In this document: positions 11,540-22,911 of the stretch, in pieces
How the letters are laid out: the number at the start of each line of letters is the position of its first letter
Numbering within the stretch: position 1 is the first letter of the stretch
NCBI GenBank assembly: GCA_949752795.1
Contig: OX457061.1
Span: 8,987,239 to 9,051,238 of the forward strand
DNA from: Hyperoodon ampullatus
Taxonomy: Eukaryota > Chordata > Mammalia > Artiodactyla > Ziphiidae
Direction of reading: 5' to 3'
DNA: 64,000 nt
The notes under the pieces: model-generated
The model's input: the letters and a program-made list of their open reading frames with translations, nothing else
The model's database searches: none
What the model was told of the DNA's origin: nothing
Translations under genes and position numbers: made by a program

Positions 11540-12340
11540 TAAGGAAGGATAAAAAGATGTCAGGCTCCAGCTGGCTCCCACTAGGATGAGATGGCTCAGA
11601 AGTAGGAATATAGATTCACAGAGCCCTCCTGAGTGGGCAGCATCCAGCTGCCATCCCCTACAATGCCAGCCGTCCTAGTCCTCACTTCAATCTCCTCTCA
11701 AAATTGCTGTTCACCCTGCCTTTCCACAGAGCTGAAAAACAGGCGGAGTTTACCTCTAAGAAGTGAGCAACAACAAGCCCCAGGTGCCAATGGAAGCGTG
11801 TAACTGATGGAGATCCTTCTCCCAGTGGGAGAGGTCACCTAAAACACCCTCTTTTCCGTTAACACATCAGCAATCTTGTACCAAAAATGTATCCCAGAAA
11901 CCCACCCATTAGAGAGCCATTCCTTTCGATGAAATGTGTGGAGCTCTTCTTTAAGTTTCACTGATAATTTGAGCCTCTGGGTCCCTCTCCCAGTTAAACA
12001 TCCTCAGCAGAAAGACCCTCTTGAATTCTAAAGCACACTCCAAAGACAGCCTGACCGTAGCCCTCTATCGAGAGACCCAGAAAGTCAGAATTGGAGGAAA
12101 AAATTTAAGCATGGCCCTTTCTTGTTCAAATTCAAGCCATATTGTTGGCCCAGGAGTCTCTCCAAATACCCATCATTTCCCTTGCTTGTGTCACATTCTT
12201 GCAGATGGGAATGCTGTTTCTAGTAGGATGAGGATTATGTATGACAATCTAGTCCACAGCTGAAATGGTCTGCTATAGAGTATGGTACTCTGATGGAGTT
12301 TGAGTTGCAATTTTGGGGACCATCCCATTTACAGAACAAA
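11540..12340. other. Intergenic, no feature recognised
   Basis: Unique sequence. Nothing resembles an exon, RNA gene or known repeat with confidence. Confidence 0.45.
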
Positions 12341-12344
12341 GGAA

Positions 12345-12650
12345 TTAAAAATGAATATGGGGAACTACAATCACACCCAACAATGTGGATATAGCTCAGA
12401 AACATAACATTGAGCCAAAGAAGCTAGTCAGAAGAGTATGTGTGCTCTACGATCCCATTCATATAAAGTTCAAAGACAGGCAAAACTAATCTACAGTGCT
12501 TACAGTCAGGAAACGGAAAGAGGAATGAGGGGAGTTTTGAGCCCCGTGTTTTTTGATGACATGGGTACATTCATTTTGTGAAAATTCATTGAGTTGTACA
12601 TTTATGATTTGTGCATTTTTATGCTTGATCATATTTCAGTTACCAAAAAA
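12345..12650 (+). repeat. Old L1 (L1M-type) 3' end
   Basis: The order of 'ctacgatcccattcatataa' and 'gttgtacatttatgatttgt' follows the L1 3' UTR region, after the ORF2 stop. Confidence 0.65.
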
Positions 12651-13740
12651 AAGTGCATGTGGCCAGCAGGAAATCCTGAGGTCCAGGACTGAATCACACA
12701 ATGATAATGCAAAGCTTTGGGGTAAATATAAGTTTAAACCAACTCAGAGAGCGATGAAAAGACTAGCACACCCTGCCCAAGTTTCTTGTGTCCGTAGGGG
12801 TCATTAAACTCTACCAAGAGAAAACTCTCCTTTCCTAGTGAACAGGGGAGGACCTCTCACCCAGGCTCTTTTCCTTGATCACTGTCTGTACAAGTTCTTT
12901 ATCATCATGACCTCTGATGGAGGCCAGGGGTCAGTAGCAGCTAGAAAGTGTAGCTGTTGTCTGGAAAAGATCTTTAAGACGCGTAACACTTTCCCCTGGA
13001 GCAGATAAGGGTCATATGTGGGAAGGGGCTCCCAACCACAGACTCTGAGGCTGCTCTTCCATCTTGCAGAATCACCGCCCCTCAAGTGCCACTCTGATCA
13101 CAGGACACACTGCGTCCCAGGCATTCTGTAGAATAACAAGTTGACTTTCATCCTGCCCTAGGCAGGGTGATTCTTTGGGGTCTGGATTTCTAAAAGGAGC
13201 AGTTTGTGACTCTGGTAAGATTACTCACAGAACAAGGAAGAGACTGTGCTTAAAGTCAGACAAGCTAGTCATTTTTCTAAGTTCAAAAAGAAAATACAGC
13301 TGAATTATCATCAGCCTCCATTTGCGAAGAGGGGAGAGAGGCCCCCGAGGAGCAGCAGCTCTGCTGCGGCTGTGACTGTTGTTCACGGGCTGCTGGAGGT
13401 ACAGCAGGGTCCTCTCAGTGAGTCAGCACATTTCAGCCTACAGGAAGGGAGCAACTTGAATGTGACAAAGCCAGCCTTCTATACCCAGAAATTTCTGAGG
13501 CGGTTCCTGGCTTGGGGGTTGGGGGGCTGACTGCAAAAAATCTGCATTTGCAGGGCGACAATTTAGAAGAGGAAATACCACCAATAACGGTATAGTGTCA
13601 CGCATTTTCAGCTCTCTTCAGAATGAGAATTTGATATTTCTTTATCTCAGTGAGTATTTTGGTCTCTCCAGTTTCTCATCTTGCTACTGCCACCCAAGCC
13701 TTGCTAAAGACTGTAGGAGGCTGCTCTGACTTCAACTGAA
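12651..13740. other. Intergenic, no feature recognised
   Basis: Unique sequence; no supported gene. Short ORFs (for example 13246-13530) show no family resemblance. Confidence 0.4.
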
Positions 13741-13744
13741 CAAA

Positions 13745-14330
13745 CTGGTTGGGTGCCAGGCCCTCTGCTGTAACACAGACATGTAATGAACAGACATAAG
13801 CAGGTCTCTACACCCTTCTGGTCCTCACAGAGCTTAGCAATGTGCATACAAATGATGCCTGCAGGGGTGACACATCCTAAATTTTTCAGGGGCTCTAAAG
13901 GAAGAACAGATGATACCGAGATGGGAAAAAGTGAAAGCTTCTCTGAGGAGGTGGCATTAGAAATGGCCTTTATTTGGGACAGGACTAATGGGCAGGATTC
14001 TGGCAGGAGGAGAGGACGTAATGAGCATGCTTGGCAGAGGGAATCTCAGTAACGCTCATGGTTATAGGGAGGCTGAGAGCAATTTCAAGGGAATATGGGA
14101 TTTAGCTGGAGAGTAGAATAGGTAGGGTGGAGAAATAAGTGAAAACAAACCAGAAGGGAAGTCTGGAAGTCTAATCCTATGGTCTGGAGAGTTTGGGCCG
14201 ACTTTGGTAGGAATTGGGGAGCCTCTGGAGGTTTCAGAGCAGCTTGGTGACATGGAAGAGTGAGGTTGACAGGTGTGTGTAGGAAGTGGAGGAGAGCAGG
14301 CTGGCGCAATCATCTAGGTGAGATAAAGAG
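13745..14330 (-). repeat. L2 LINE fragment
   Basis: 'ttctggtcctcacagagctt', 'cttctctgaggaggtggcat' and the following 'cttggcagagggaatctcag' stretch match the complement of the L2 3' half, heavily diverged. Confidence 0.6.
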
Positions 14331-14378
14331 GACAGCGGTGGTGACGGGCACCTTCCAAGTCTTCAAAGAATTGACCTT

Positions 14379-14497
14379 TTTTTTTTTGGCTGCTCCACAC
14401 CGCTTGCGGAATCTTAGCTCCCCGACCAGGGACTGAACCCAGGGCCTTGGCAGTGAGAGCGCCAAGTCCCAACCACTGGACTGCCAGGGAAGTCCCT
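14379..14497 (-). mobile_element. CHR-related SINE (short 'ggtccagtggtt' subfamily)
   Basis: It runs from a T-run through 'accactggactgccagggaa' to 'gtccc', so the head is on the right. The target duplication is only weakly visible around 'gaattgacc' and 'aattgaac'. Confidence 0.85.
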
Positions 14498-14619
14498 TTA
14501 AAAAATTGAACTTAATTGAATGTGTGTGTGGATGAAGTTCTTGAAATTCCTGGCCAACCACCCTCCCCCTCGTGACCTTCATGTAAAGAAGAGGGTGAGC
14601 GTTGCCCATTTTTCTTCTC

Positions 14620-14897
14620 TTTTTTTTTTGTTTTGGCTGAGCTGGTCTTCCTTGCTGCGTGCAGGCTTTCCCTAGTTGCCGCGAGTGGGGGCTACTCTTC
14701 ATTGCAGTGCGCGGGCTTCTCATCGCATTGGCTTCTCTTGTTGCGGAGTATGGGCCCTAGGTGCACAGGCTTCAGTAGTCGTGACGCACAGGCTTAGTTG
14801 CTCCGCGGTATGTGGGATCTTCCCGGACCAGGGCTCGAACCCGTGTCCCCTGCATCAGCAGGCAGATTCTTAACCACTGCGCCACCAGGGAAGTCCC
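14620..14897 (-). mobile_element. CHR-family SINE (long form)
   Basis: It begins with a T-run and ends with 'accactgcgccaccagggaa'. The central 'gtggctcac'-like repeats typical of the long form are present. It lies 120 bp from another SINE in the same orientation. Confidence 0.9.
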
Positions 14898-15404
14898 TGC
14901 TGTCCATTCTTGAGGACACTGGTGAGCAATTCTTGAATTACATGCAAGAAATTGCTAATTGGAATTTCACTGGCATGCATGGCAGGAAGGTACATGATCA
15001 GTGTGCCAGAGGCAAAAATCCCGTGGAGAAAAGCAAGTTTAAAAGGAGCCTCTGCAATTATTGTTCTCAGATGGCCCTACCTAGGTTAACAACAGCCCCC
15101 CATTAGGCTACTAGGAGTCCAGGTTGCCCCATTTCAACACTGACTTTGAACTTGACCTACCTGGGCTCACGTTGGCTCCTCCCACCAGGCACCTGTTCCA
15201 CACCCAGGAGACCAGGTTGGCAAGCCTGTTATTTGTCACTCAGCCCATGTAGGGAATGCAGCACAAATACGTCATGAGTCATATCATTCCATTCGGTTAA
15301 TTTTCCCGACAGCTCTGATCATCGCCCTTTGGAGTTGAAATCAAATCCCTACTCCTCAGCCTGGGATCTGCGGTCCTTCATGACCTCGAGCACCAACATG
15401 TTGT

Positions 15405-15600
15405 AATTGCCGCGAACTTGGGCTCCAGAGTCAGATGACCTAGTTCAGAATTCTGGCTCTGCCACTTACTTACTTAACCTCTCTGAGCCTTGGTTTTCCC
15501 TTACCTTTCAAGCTGGATTGCAGTAAAGACCTAAAGAGATATTGCACGTAAAGAATGTAGCACAGAGTCTGGCATACAATGAATGCTTGGTAGTTGACAT
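15405..15600 (+). repeat. MIR SINE
   Basis: 'gggctccagagtcagatgac' through 'aacctctctgagccttggtt' to 'atgaatgcttggtag' is nearly full-length MIR. Confidence 0.8.
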
Positions 15601-15639
15601 CCATTACCACAGTAACACATTGGCCCCCAAACCTACCTT

Positions 15640-16000
15640 TCCTACTGTATTCCCACAGCTCCTTTCACACTTCCCCACCTCCATGCCTTTCTTCATATTT
15701 TCCCTCTGGGTAGGTTGTTCTCTTCTTCACTCCAATCCACAGTTCCGCAGGTTAGAATTCTACCCATCCTTTCAGGCCCTGCTCAGATGCTCATGGCACT
15801 AGGAAGGCTTCTTGCATTTCCCTAGTTATCCTGTTCCTGTGTTGAAGTTTGTGGTGATTCTCGTTAGTGTTAGAGAGCTACCAGTCTTATCTGCCTCTAG
15901 AATGTGAACTCCAGGAGAGCTGAGAATTTTATCTGTTCTATTTATTGCTATATCCCAAGCATCTAGAACAGCACATAGTGTTACGCCTTTGGAAAGCATG
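15640..16000 (+). repeat. L2 LINE 3' region
   Basis: 'catcctttcaggccctgctc' followed by 'gaatgtgaactccaggagag' and 'atctagaacagcacatagtg' matches L2. Confidence 0.75.
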
Positions 16001-16128
16001 ACTCTACCTACTAGATAGTGTGCTCTCTGAGAGCCTGTTAATGATTTATTCTACAGCGTCCATATTGTTGTTGTGAATTCAATGTGCTGAACTATGGCAG
16101 ACAAATTAGGAGAAAAGGGTTCTGTTCA

Positions 16129-16520
16129 AAAGGGGAGAGTGGGGACTTCCCTGGTGGCACAGTGGTTAAGAATCTGCCTGCCACTGCTGGGGAAACGGGT
16201 TCGAGCCCTGGTCCGGGAAGATTCCACATGCCACGGAGCAACTAAGCCTGTGAGCCACAACTACTGAGCCTGAGCTCTAGAGCCCGCGAGCCACAACTAC
16301 TGAGCTTGCATGCCACAACTACTGAAGCCCACGTGCCTAGAGCCTGTGCTCCGCAACAAGAGAAGCCACCGCAATGAGTAGCCCGCACATCGCAACAAAG
16401 AGTAGTCCCCACTCACCGCAACTAAAGTCCACGCGCAGCAACGAAGACCCAGCACAGCCAAAAATAAAGAAATTAATTAATTAATTTAAAAATTTAGGAA
16501 GAATAAAGGGGTAGAGTGGG
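16129..16520 (+). mobile_element. CHR-family SINE (long form)
   Basis: The body is about 16141-16505, with the tail ending in 'attaattaatta'. Flanks 'aaaggggagagtgg' and 'aaaggggtagagtgg' are a near-perfect target duplication. Confidence 0.9.
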
Positions 16521-17179
16521 AAAATCCTGGAAGGCAGAATTAGGAATTACTGATAGGGAATCACCCCTTCACCCTCAGGATGACAGTGATGAGTTAAAAT
16601 CCAGAAAATCCAGAAAAGCAGGTGATGTTGAGGGTAGTTATTACAGGAAATGGTTGTAACTTGGGTCTTGTCCTACATATGAATTAAGCTCAGTGGCTTT
16701 CACCACATCCACAGCTAGGTTTGTTTGGGAAGTATTCTCTCAAAGTTGATGGTTAAATCTTATTTACAGGCCTGGATTCATAAGATTTAGCCAATTATAT
16801 AACACAAACAGCCAAGGACCTAACCTGAAATGTCCATTTCTTTGTCTCCTGGAGTGCTTTTCACAACCTCTGAAGACAGGAAATCACCATCTGGAGGCCC
16901 AGCCCAGGGCCAAAGCTGGTGGTCGATAAACATTTGGTAAATAAATGAGCAAATGAATGAATCAAAGAACAGACCCTGGAAGAATATAAAGCTACTTTTG
17001 AGATATCCCAAATGTTTGCATTAATACTTTTCAACTATATACTTTTTGAAGAATAAATATAAATGCATCTAAGTATTACTGACTTCACAATAGTGGTTTG
17101 TGATTTTGAATTTTTCTTGATCAACAATTATCATGGTGGGAGGGGGCTCTGCAAATTTTTCTAATATTAAAAAATGATG

Positions 17180-17320
17180 CTGGGAATTCCCTGGCGGTCC
17201 AGTGGTTAGGACTCGGCGCTTCCACTGCAGGGGACGCAGGTTTGATCCCTGGTTGGGGAACTAAGATCCTGCATGCCATGTAGCACAGCTAAATAAATAA
17301 ATAAATAAATAAAATGTTAA
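17180..17320 (+). mobile_element. CHR-related SINE ('ggtccagtggtt' subfamily)
   Basis: The head 'ttccctggcggtccagtggt' and tail '(aaat)n' are clear. The target duplication is not clear. Confidence 0.85.
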
Positions 17321-18245
17321 AAAAGATCCTTCTACTTGAAAAGACTGGGAACATTTATTTGCCCTGAGATGCTTCTGTATCAGTTTCTAGCAGAACTGCT
17401 TAATACCTCCTAGACAGAGCTGCTGTGAGAGTCACAAGGTCACTGCTGCCCTACTTTCAGATGGTCAGAAAGGTCTCATGCCATGCTCTCTCAGAGCCGA
17501 TTCACGCAAAACGAATGCTTTATTTCTTATAACCCGCCCAATTGTCTAGCCTGATCCTGTGTTTCCAAACTATAACATTCTATTGCTACTTAAAGCTCAG
17601 ATCGCCACAATCACAATTTGAATGTTGTCCAAAAGCAATTTTTGGTCCTTAATCAATTGCCACAAATTTTAGTATTAGATGAAGGACCAAATAACATGTA
17701 ACCATCTGTTTTAGACTGTGCCAAAATCTCACTGAAAATATGCCCTCTTCTAGAACAAGCTGCTCAGCAGAAATTAACAACAACAAAAAATTCATCACTT
17801 TTCTTCACTACAGGGCAGGTATATTTAATAAGGAGTATGGCAATTCAGTTTATCCTGCTTCCAAAGCAAGTTGTCAACTGTTTACTGACATTCTGGTGTG
17901 AGCCAGACACTGACTTTTCTCTACCAGAAATCATTTTTTGATAAATCCCATTGCCTTCTTCTGCCTGACTTTACTTAAAGTGTCCAGTATTACAGCTCAG
18001 TACCTGCTCAGATACAAAATCTTTCATTTGGGTTAGGAAAGAGGATGTATACTTATCTTAGAATTCTTAGCTAACAGGCAATTTCAGCAACGTTTAGATG
18101 ACATTTAGTGGGAAGAGGGCCTTCGTAAGATTGTTGGGTGCCCATACTTCCTAAGAAAGATCTCTGACAAAGCAAAAAGTCCATGGCTGTAACTGGTGGA
18201 TAAAGATTCAACAGTGAATCTGCATATATTATTATTTTTTAAATT
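17321..18245. other. Intergenic, no feature recognised
   Basis: Unique sequence with no gene-like signals or recognised repeats. Confidence 0.4.
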
Positions 18246-18249
18246 CAGC

Positions 18250-18770
18250 AGTATTTACTGACTGTTAATCAGGACTGTGCCAGGAATGGCCACTCAGAGA
18301 CAATTAAGACACAGTTCCTGTTTCTGAGGAGCTCACTGTCTAGCAGGGGACATGGGTTTGTGTGAAGAACGGATGGTATATATAAAATTACAATACAGTG
18401 ACAAACGCTACAGCAGAATTGAGTTTAAAATGAAAATGGAATCACTAAGAGTGGTGTGAATAGTTTTCAGGCGTGCTCAGGGAAGGCGTCACAGGGATTA
18501 TTTTTGCAGAGCCTGGAACAATACAAAGTTTTCCGGGAGGATAAAGGTTAGGGGAATGTGGATGGAAAAGAGAAGGATGAGTACTCAAGGCAGGGAAAAT
18601 CATTCATCCAAGGACAAAGAAAAGCCCAAGGAGAGCAGCCAGGGCCCAAGTGGAGATCAGCAGATAAGACTGGACAAGTAGGCTAATGTGAGATCAGGGC
18701 CTTGGATGGCAAGCTAAGGAGTTAAGATCCTGTCAGGTGGATCATGGGAGGTGACAGGATTAGATCTGCT
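18250..18770 (-). repeat. L2 LINE fragment
   Basis: 'gaggagctcactgtctagca' followed by 'gggaaggcgtcacagggatt' and 'ggatggcaagctaaggagtt' is complement L2, diverged. Confidence 0.65.
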
Positions 18771-19084
18771 TGAGAAGGAGGGCTTGGAGCAGTCAGGTGG
18801 TAGGAGACCATGTTAGGCACGGGGGCTGTTGTGAGGGCATACCTGTCCCAGAGGCTAATCGGGACAGAGTGGCCTGCTTGGGGCCCACCAACCCACAGAT
18901 AAGCAGGTGCTGCTGGTGCCAAGACCTGGTCTCCTGGAGATAAACACTAGAGCAGTGGTCAGGGGGCCCAGATAAGCCCTTGGCCTTTGGAACCCCTCTC
19001 TAGGTTATTTACATTCAAAATTTAACACCCAGGGGCACCAGCAGGCAGAGTAGGGTTTACTCTGGACATTCTGAACCCAATAGA

Positions 19085-19260
19085 GCATGTGTAGCTTAGT
19101 GGAGCCCAGGACTCGGGTTGCCGGGGTTTGAATCCTGGCTGTTGTCGGTGTCCTCCTGCTAGACAGCGATGGCATTAGCACCTGCCTCACAAGGTAGGTG
19201 TGAAGGTGAAGGGTCAGCCCATGAAAAGTGCTTAGAACAGCGTGGAACTCAGTAGGCCCA
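19085..19260 (+). repeat. MIR SINE
   Basis: 'gtagcttagtggagcccagg' and 'ggggtttgaatcctggctgt' give the MIR head; 'aaaagtgcttagaacagcgt' gives the tail. Confidence 0.75.
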
Positions 19261-19277
19261 CATAAATGTAAACTCTG

Positions 19278-19553
19278 TTAAGGAGCAAGCACGCAAAAAA
19301 AAAAAAAAAAAAAGAAAAGAAAAAAAGGGGCTTCCCTGGTGGCGCAGTGGTTGAGAGTCCGCCTGCCGATGCAGGGGACACAGGTTCGTGCCCCGGTCCG
19401 GGAAGATCCCACATGCCGCGGAGCGGCTAGGCCTGTGAGCCATGGCCGCTGAGCCTGTGCGTCCGGAGCCTGTGCTCTGCAACAGGAGAGGCCACAACAG
19501 TGAGAGGCCCGCGTACCGCCAAAAAAAAAAAAAAAAAAAAAAAAAGGAGCAAG
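19278..19553 (+). mobile_element. CHR SINE with extra A-rich 5' segment
   Basis: The short-form SINE body is 19327-19545. Flanking copies of 'aaggagcaagc' lie at 19280-19290 and near 19543-19553. Between the left copy and the SINE head is about 36 bp of 'acgc' plus A-rich sequence resembling the 3' end of another SINE. Confidence 0.85.
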
Positions 19554-19559
19554 CCGTTG

Positions 19560-22500
19560 GTTGATTGTACCATGTGAAATTAAAGCTGCTCTGGTGGGAA
19601 GTGGGGGGATCATGCTCCTTTCCCCTCCCCTTTTCTTGGAGTAGGCCTTGAGGGGATTTTTCTACCAGTTTGTAAATCCCTGGACTCTCCATTCCTGGGG
19701 TTAATTTCTCCACATTATTTCCTGAACCCTAGGAGTTCAAGCAGGGTGAGCTACTGATGCCAGGCCCGGAATAGTCTCTGGATGGAGTCTCTATTTCTCC
19801 AAAGACAGCAAAGTGCACGAACCCAAGGGACACCCAGTGAGTCACCCACCACCTAAGTGTACCAGAATAATCTGGCCTAGGTCCTTGCTCCCCGACGTTA
19901 GAAGCCATGCTCAGTGCCCTGCAGGTGGAGAGGGACAACTATGCATATCGCAGACACAGACATCCCTCCTGGCCCAGCAGTAAGGGCTTAGAGAGGGTTT
20001 TTTCTGAGGGGGAAAGAAAAAGCATCTCCCCAGCAGAATAGGAAGCTGTCATCCTTTCCCGCTACATAAGGTGGCCTGGGAGAAACAGACTGTTACGAGG
20101 AATAAATGAGTTAATGCAAGTTAAATACTTAGCATATGTGAAGCATGCAATGAACCTTCACTTAGGGCTGTTATTTATAGTCTGCAACCTCAATTCTTCT
20201 TACACCTATTGAAGTAGGTACGGTGTTCAGTGGGTTGAGTGGGTGTTCAGAGCCCAATAAATATACAGAACTGCATTAAAAAAAAACAACTCTCCAAGAA
20301 AAATTCTCTGTATCTTCATATTGTGAGTAGACAAAAGATATTTCACACATTATGACACACTATATAAATGAGGTAAAAAAGTAATCCTTTCTAGTCTGGT
20401 TCAAGGTCACTGCTATCATTTTAAAGCCTTCAATTTCTACTCAGCCAGATCCTGCAGGAATTCTAGGATCGTCTACAGATTTGGCATCCATTCACCATGA
20501 GTGGAGTGCTGTGCAGCTGAGGAGCTTTTCAAAGAGCCCTAACAAGTGAGATTTTACCCCAGCATGGATGACCCCAAATTAACAAGACAGGGGCAGTTCT
20601 AGAGGCAGCCTTTAGCCTCTATCAATAAAGGTTAGCTATTATATTAGACAGACCATTATACTCTGGGGAGTAACAAGTATCTCATTAAGTTATAAATACA
20701 TTTAATGGCTTTAGTACTGTTTTACTTTGGAATATGAGGAAGAAAAGAATAGAACGCACAATTTCTACAGTCTAAAAGCCACTATTTTTCTTTATTTACC
20801 TATTTATTTACCTAAGTTTATTTACCTACAATACTGCTTATGAACTACCTTGGTTTTATAGCGCCCACATACTCCCTTGAAGGACAGCTGTGACTCTCCT
20901 GTAATCAAGCTACTTGCAGTGGGACAAGAAAGTGATAGAAGATTCTAAAATCAGATGGTTCAGTTTTGATTCGAACTAGTAAAACCAGTTCAGAAAAAGA
21001 CTGTAAGACTTCTCTCTCCACCTTCACTCCCCTTCTGATTTCTCATTATGGGAAAAAAATGCCATTTGTTCCTATCTTCATTCGCCATACTCTAAACACA
21101 GGACACTGAGCAAGTTTTCTTAAAAAGAACACAAGATAGAGATGGAAGGGTACAGAGTTCTTATCTTTCATGTTCTGCACTGAGAAAGAATAAATTTAAA
21201 ATCACTTACCAAATAGTAAATGACTGTTACATCAAGTTCAACAAGCTTACCTCATTTCCTGTTGCTGACCTGCTAACTGGTCCATTGACTGTGGGCAAAT
21301 TCTAGAGCTGTACACCCTCCAAGGTGCCCAGGCGCGGAGACTGTTCTCAAGAAATGCTTCGGTGGTTTGGTGGGAAGCAGTCCCTGATCTATGAGGAAAT
21401 CTAAATAAACTGCACAGGTGTTACATGCTCCATCTGGATAACACCCCTCACATTCCACCCTGCTTCTGTTCCCAAATACAAATGAGCCACTTCATCTTTT
21501 TCCTTTCTCCTGATAAGAAACGGTGCTTCTCATCTTCACACACAGAGGTCTCTGCCCCTGCAGGAGCTGTATGGGAAAACCTGCTTCCTAGGTGGGCTGG
21601 ACTGCAGGTAACCAGAGGCCTCAGCAGGGTACCCAGGAAGGGTAAAAGTAGGGGTTGGAGGGGTCACCATGCTGCAGCGCCTGAACTGTTTGCCCTTGGT
21701 CAGGATGGACCGGCCCCACCTCAAAAAAAGGCCAGAAATGGTTCTTTTGGACTTCTTCCCATACAGAGAATGGCTAAGCTAGCTGAGGCAATCTGTAGCT
21801 GGCTTCAAAATCAGCAGTGGGGAGGGGAAAAAAAACCCTCACAACAAACAGTGGTAACAGAAGGTTTGTGTGGGAAGATGGTTAAGTTTGGTCTAAAACA
21901 AGCAGTGTCTCTGGTAATGAGCTGTTGTTAGGAAATACGTGGGGCCCACAGTGCCTGCGGCACTTTTAAAGAGCACTACTGCTGCCGCTTGAGGGTTTTC
22001 TTGGCGGGCGGGGGGGGAGAGGGAGGGGAGGAGGGGAGGGGAAAGTGAGGGGAAGCAGAGACCCAACTAAAGAGCACGGAGGCACTACAGAGCAGTGGAA
22101 AAGCCACCTCCGTGTGTTGTAGCCACAAGTCCTGCTTTTGAATCTCAGCTCCACCCCATAGTCGCAGAACCACCTTTGGTAACAGACGTACCTCCTCTGA
22201 ATCACAGCAGGCTCACATGTGAAATGAGTACACCCAAGGCATCATCTGGGGTTCTGGCAGGAAAACAGATCCATACTCAGCTGCAGGGACTGAGGAGAGT
22301 TTCATAAGGGACTATTTACAAAGGGTACGGGCAGGGTTAAGGAACTCCTATGAGGACACTTAAGCCCCCGAGGGCCGGCAAGACAGGGAGTCAGGACCAA
22401 CCCTCAGCTTGAAAGGACAAGAGAAGGGTGTTGCTACCCAGCCCTGAAGCTGCCTGACAGGAGCTGGGGCCCTGGCAGAGGAGCCCATCTGCTGTCCACC

Positions 22501-22900
22501 CACACCTGGCAGAAAGGAGCCGGGCGAGTGAAGGCCCTGCCTTCTTTCTCCTCCCATCCGCCAAGCTCCTCCCAGCGTGTCTCTGGTAGATCCTAACCAG
22601 AAGCCAGAAGGACGGGTCCATAGAGGCAAGCCTCCAAAGTGAAGCACAAGGTGGGGAGGGAATCTGGAGGAGCAAACAGAGAATAACCAGCACACCTAAA
22701 TCCCTGATGGGGCTGGTGGGGGTTTAAGTGAGTTAATCGTCATAAATGCCTGACACAGCAAATGATCACTCGCTACCCATTTGATCGGGCTGTCTATTTG
22801 GCATTTACTTGTCAAAAGGCCACGATATAACTTTTATTCTCAGGTGGCAAAAGCCAGAATGAAAACAAAGACATGTGGTCATAGATCCACAGTGAAAAAC
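19560..22900. other. Intergenic region between ZBTB43 3' end and ZBTB34 promoter side
   Basis: Mostly unique AT-rich sequence without SINE insertions, with a G-rich tract near 22.0 kb. Short ORFs (21273-21458 and 21425-21931) do not match a known family. A weak exon-like interval on the minus strand at 21251-21388 is discussed as a finding. Confidence 0.4.
22004..22041 (+). repeat. G-rich low-complexity tract, potential quadruplex
   Basis: Repeated runs of three or more G separated by one to three bases (GGGCGGGGGGGG then GAGGGAGGGGAGGAGGGG). It lies about 0.9 kb beyond the ZBTB43 polyadenylation signal. Confidence 0.7.
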
Positions 22901-22911
22901 AAAACTTTTAC

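Noticed and set aside
16141..16505. Possible tRNA genes at SINE heads.
   Set aside because: The heads are tRNA-derived promoters within SINEs, without a full cloverleaf or proper tRNA ends.
21425..21931. 168-codon plus-strand ORF.
   Set aside because: No recognisable domain, no conserved gene expected here, low-complexity segments; not supported as coding.
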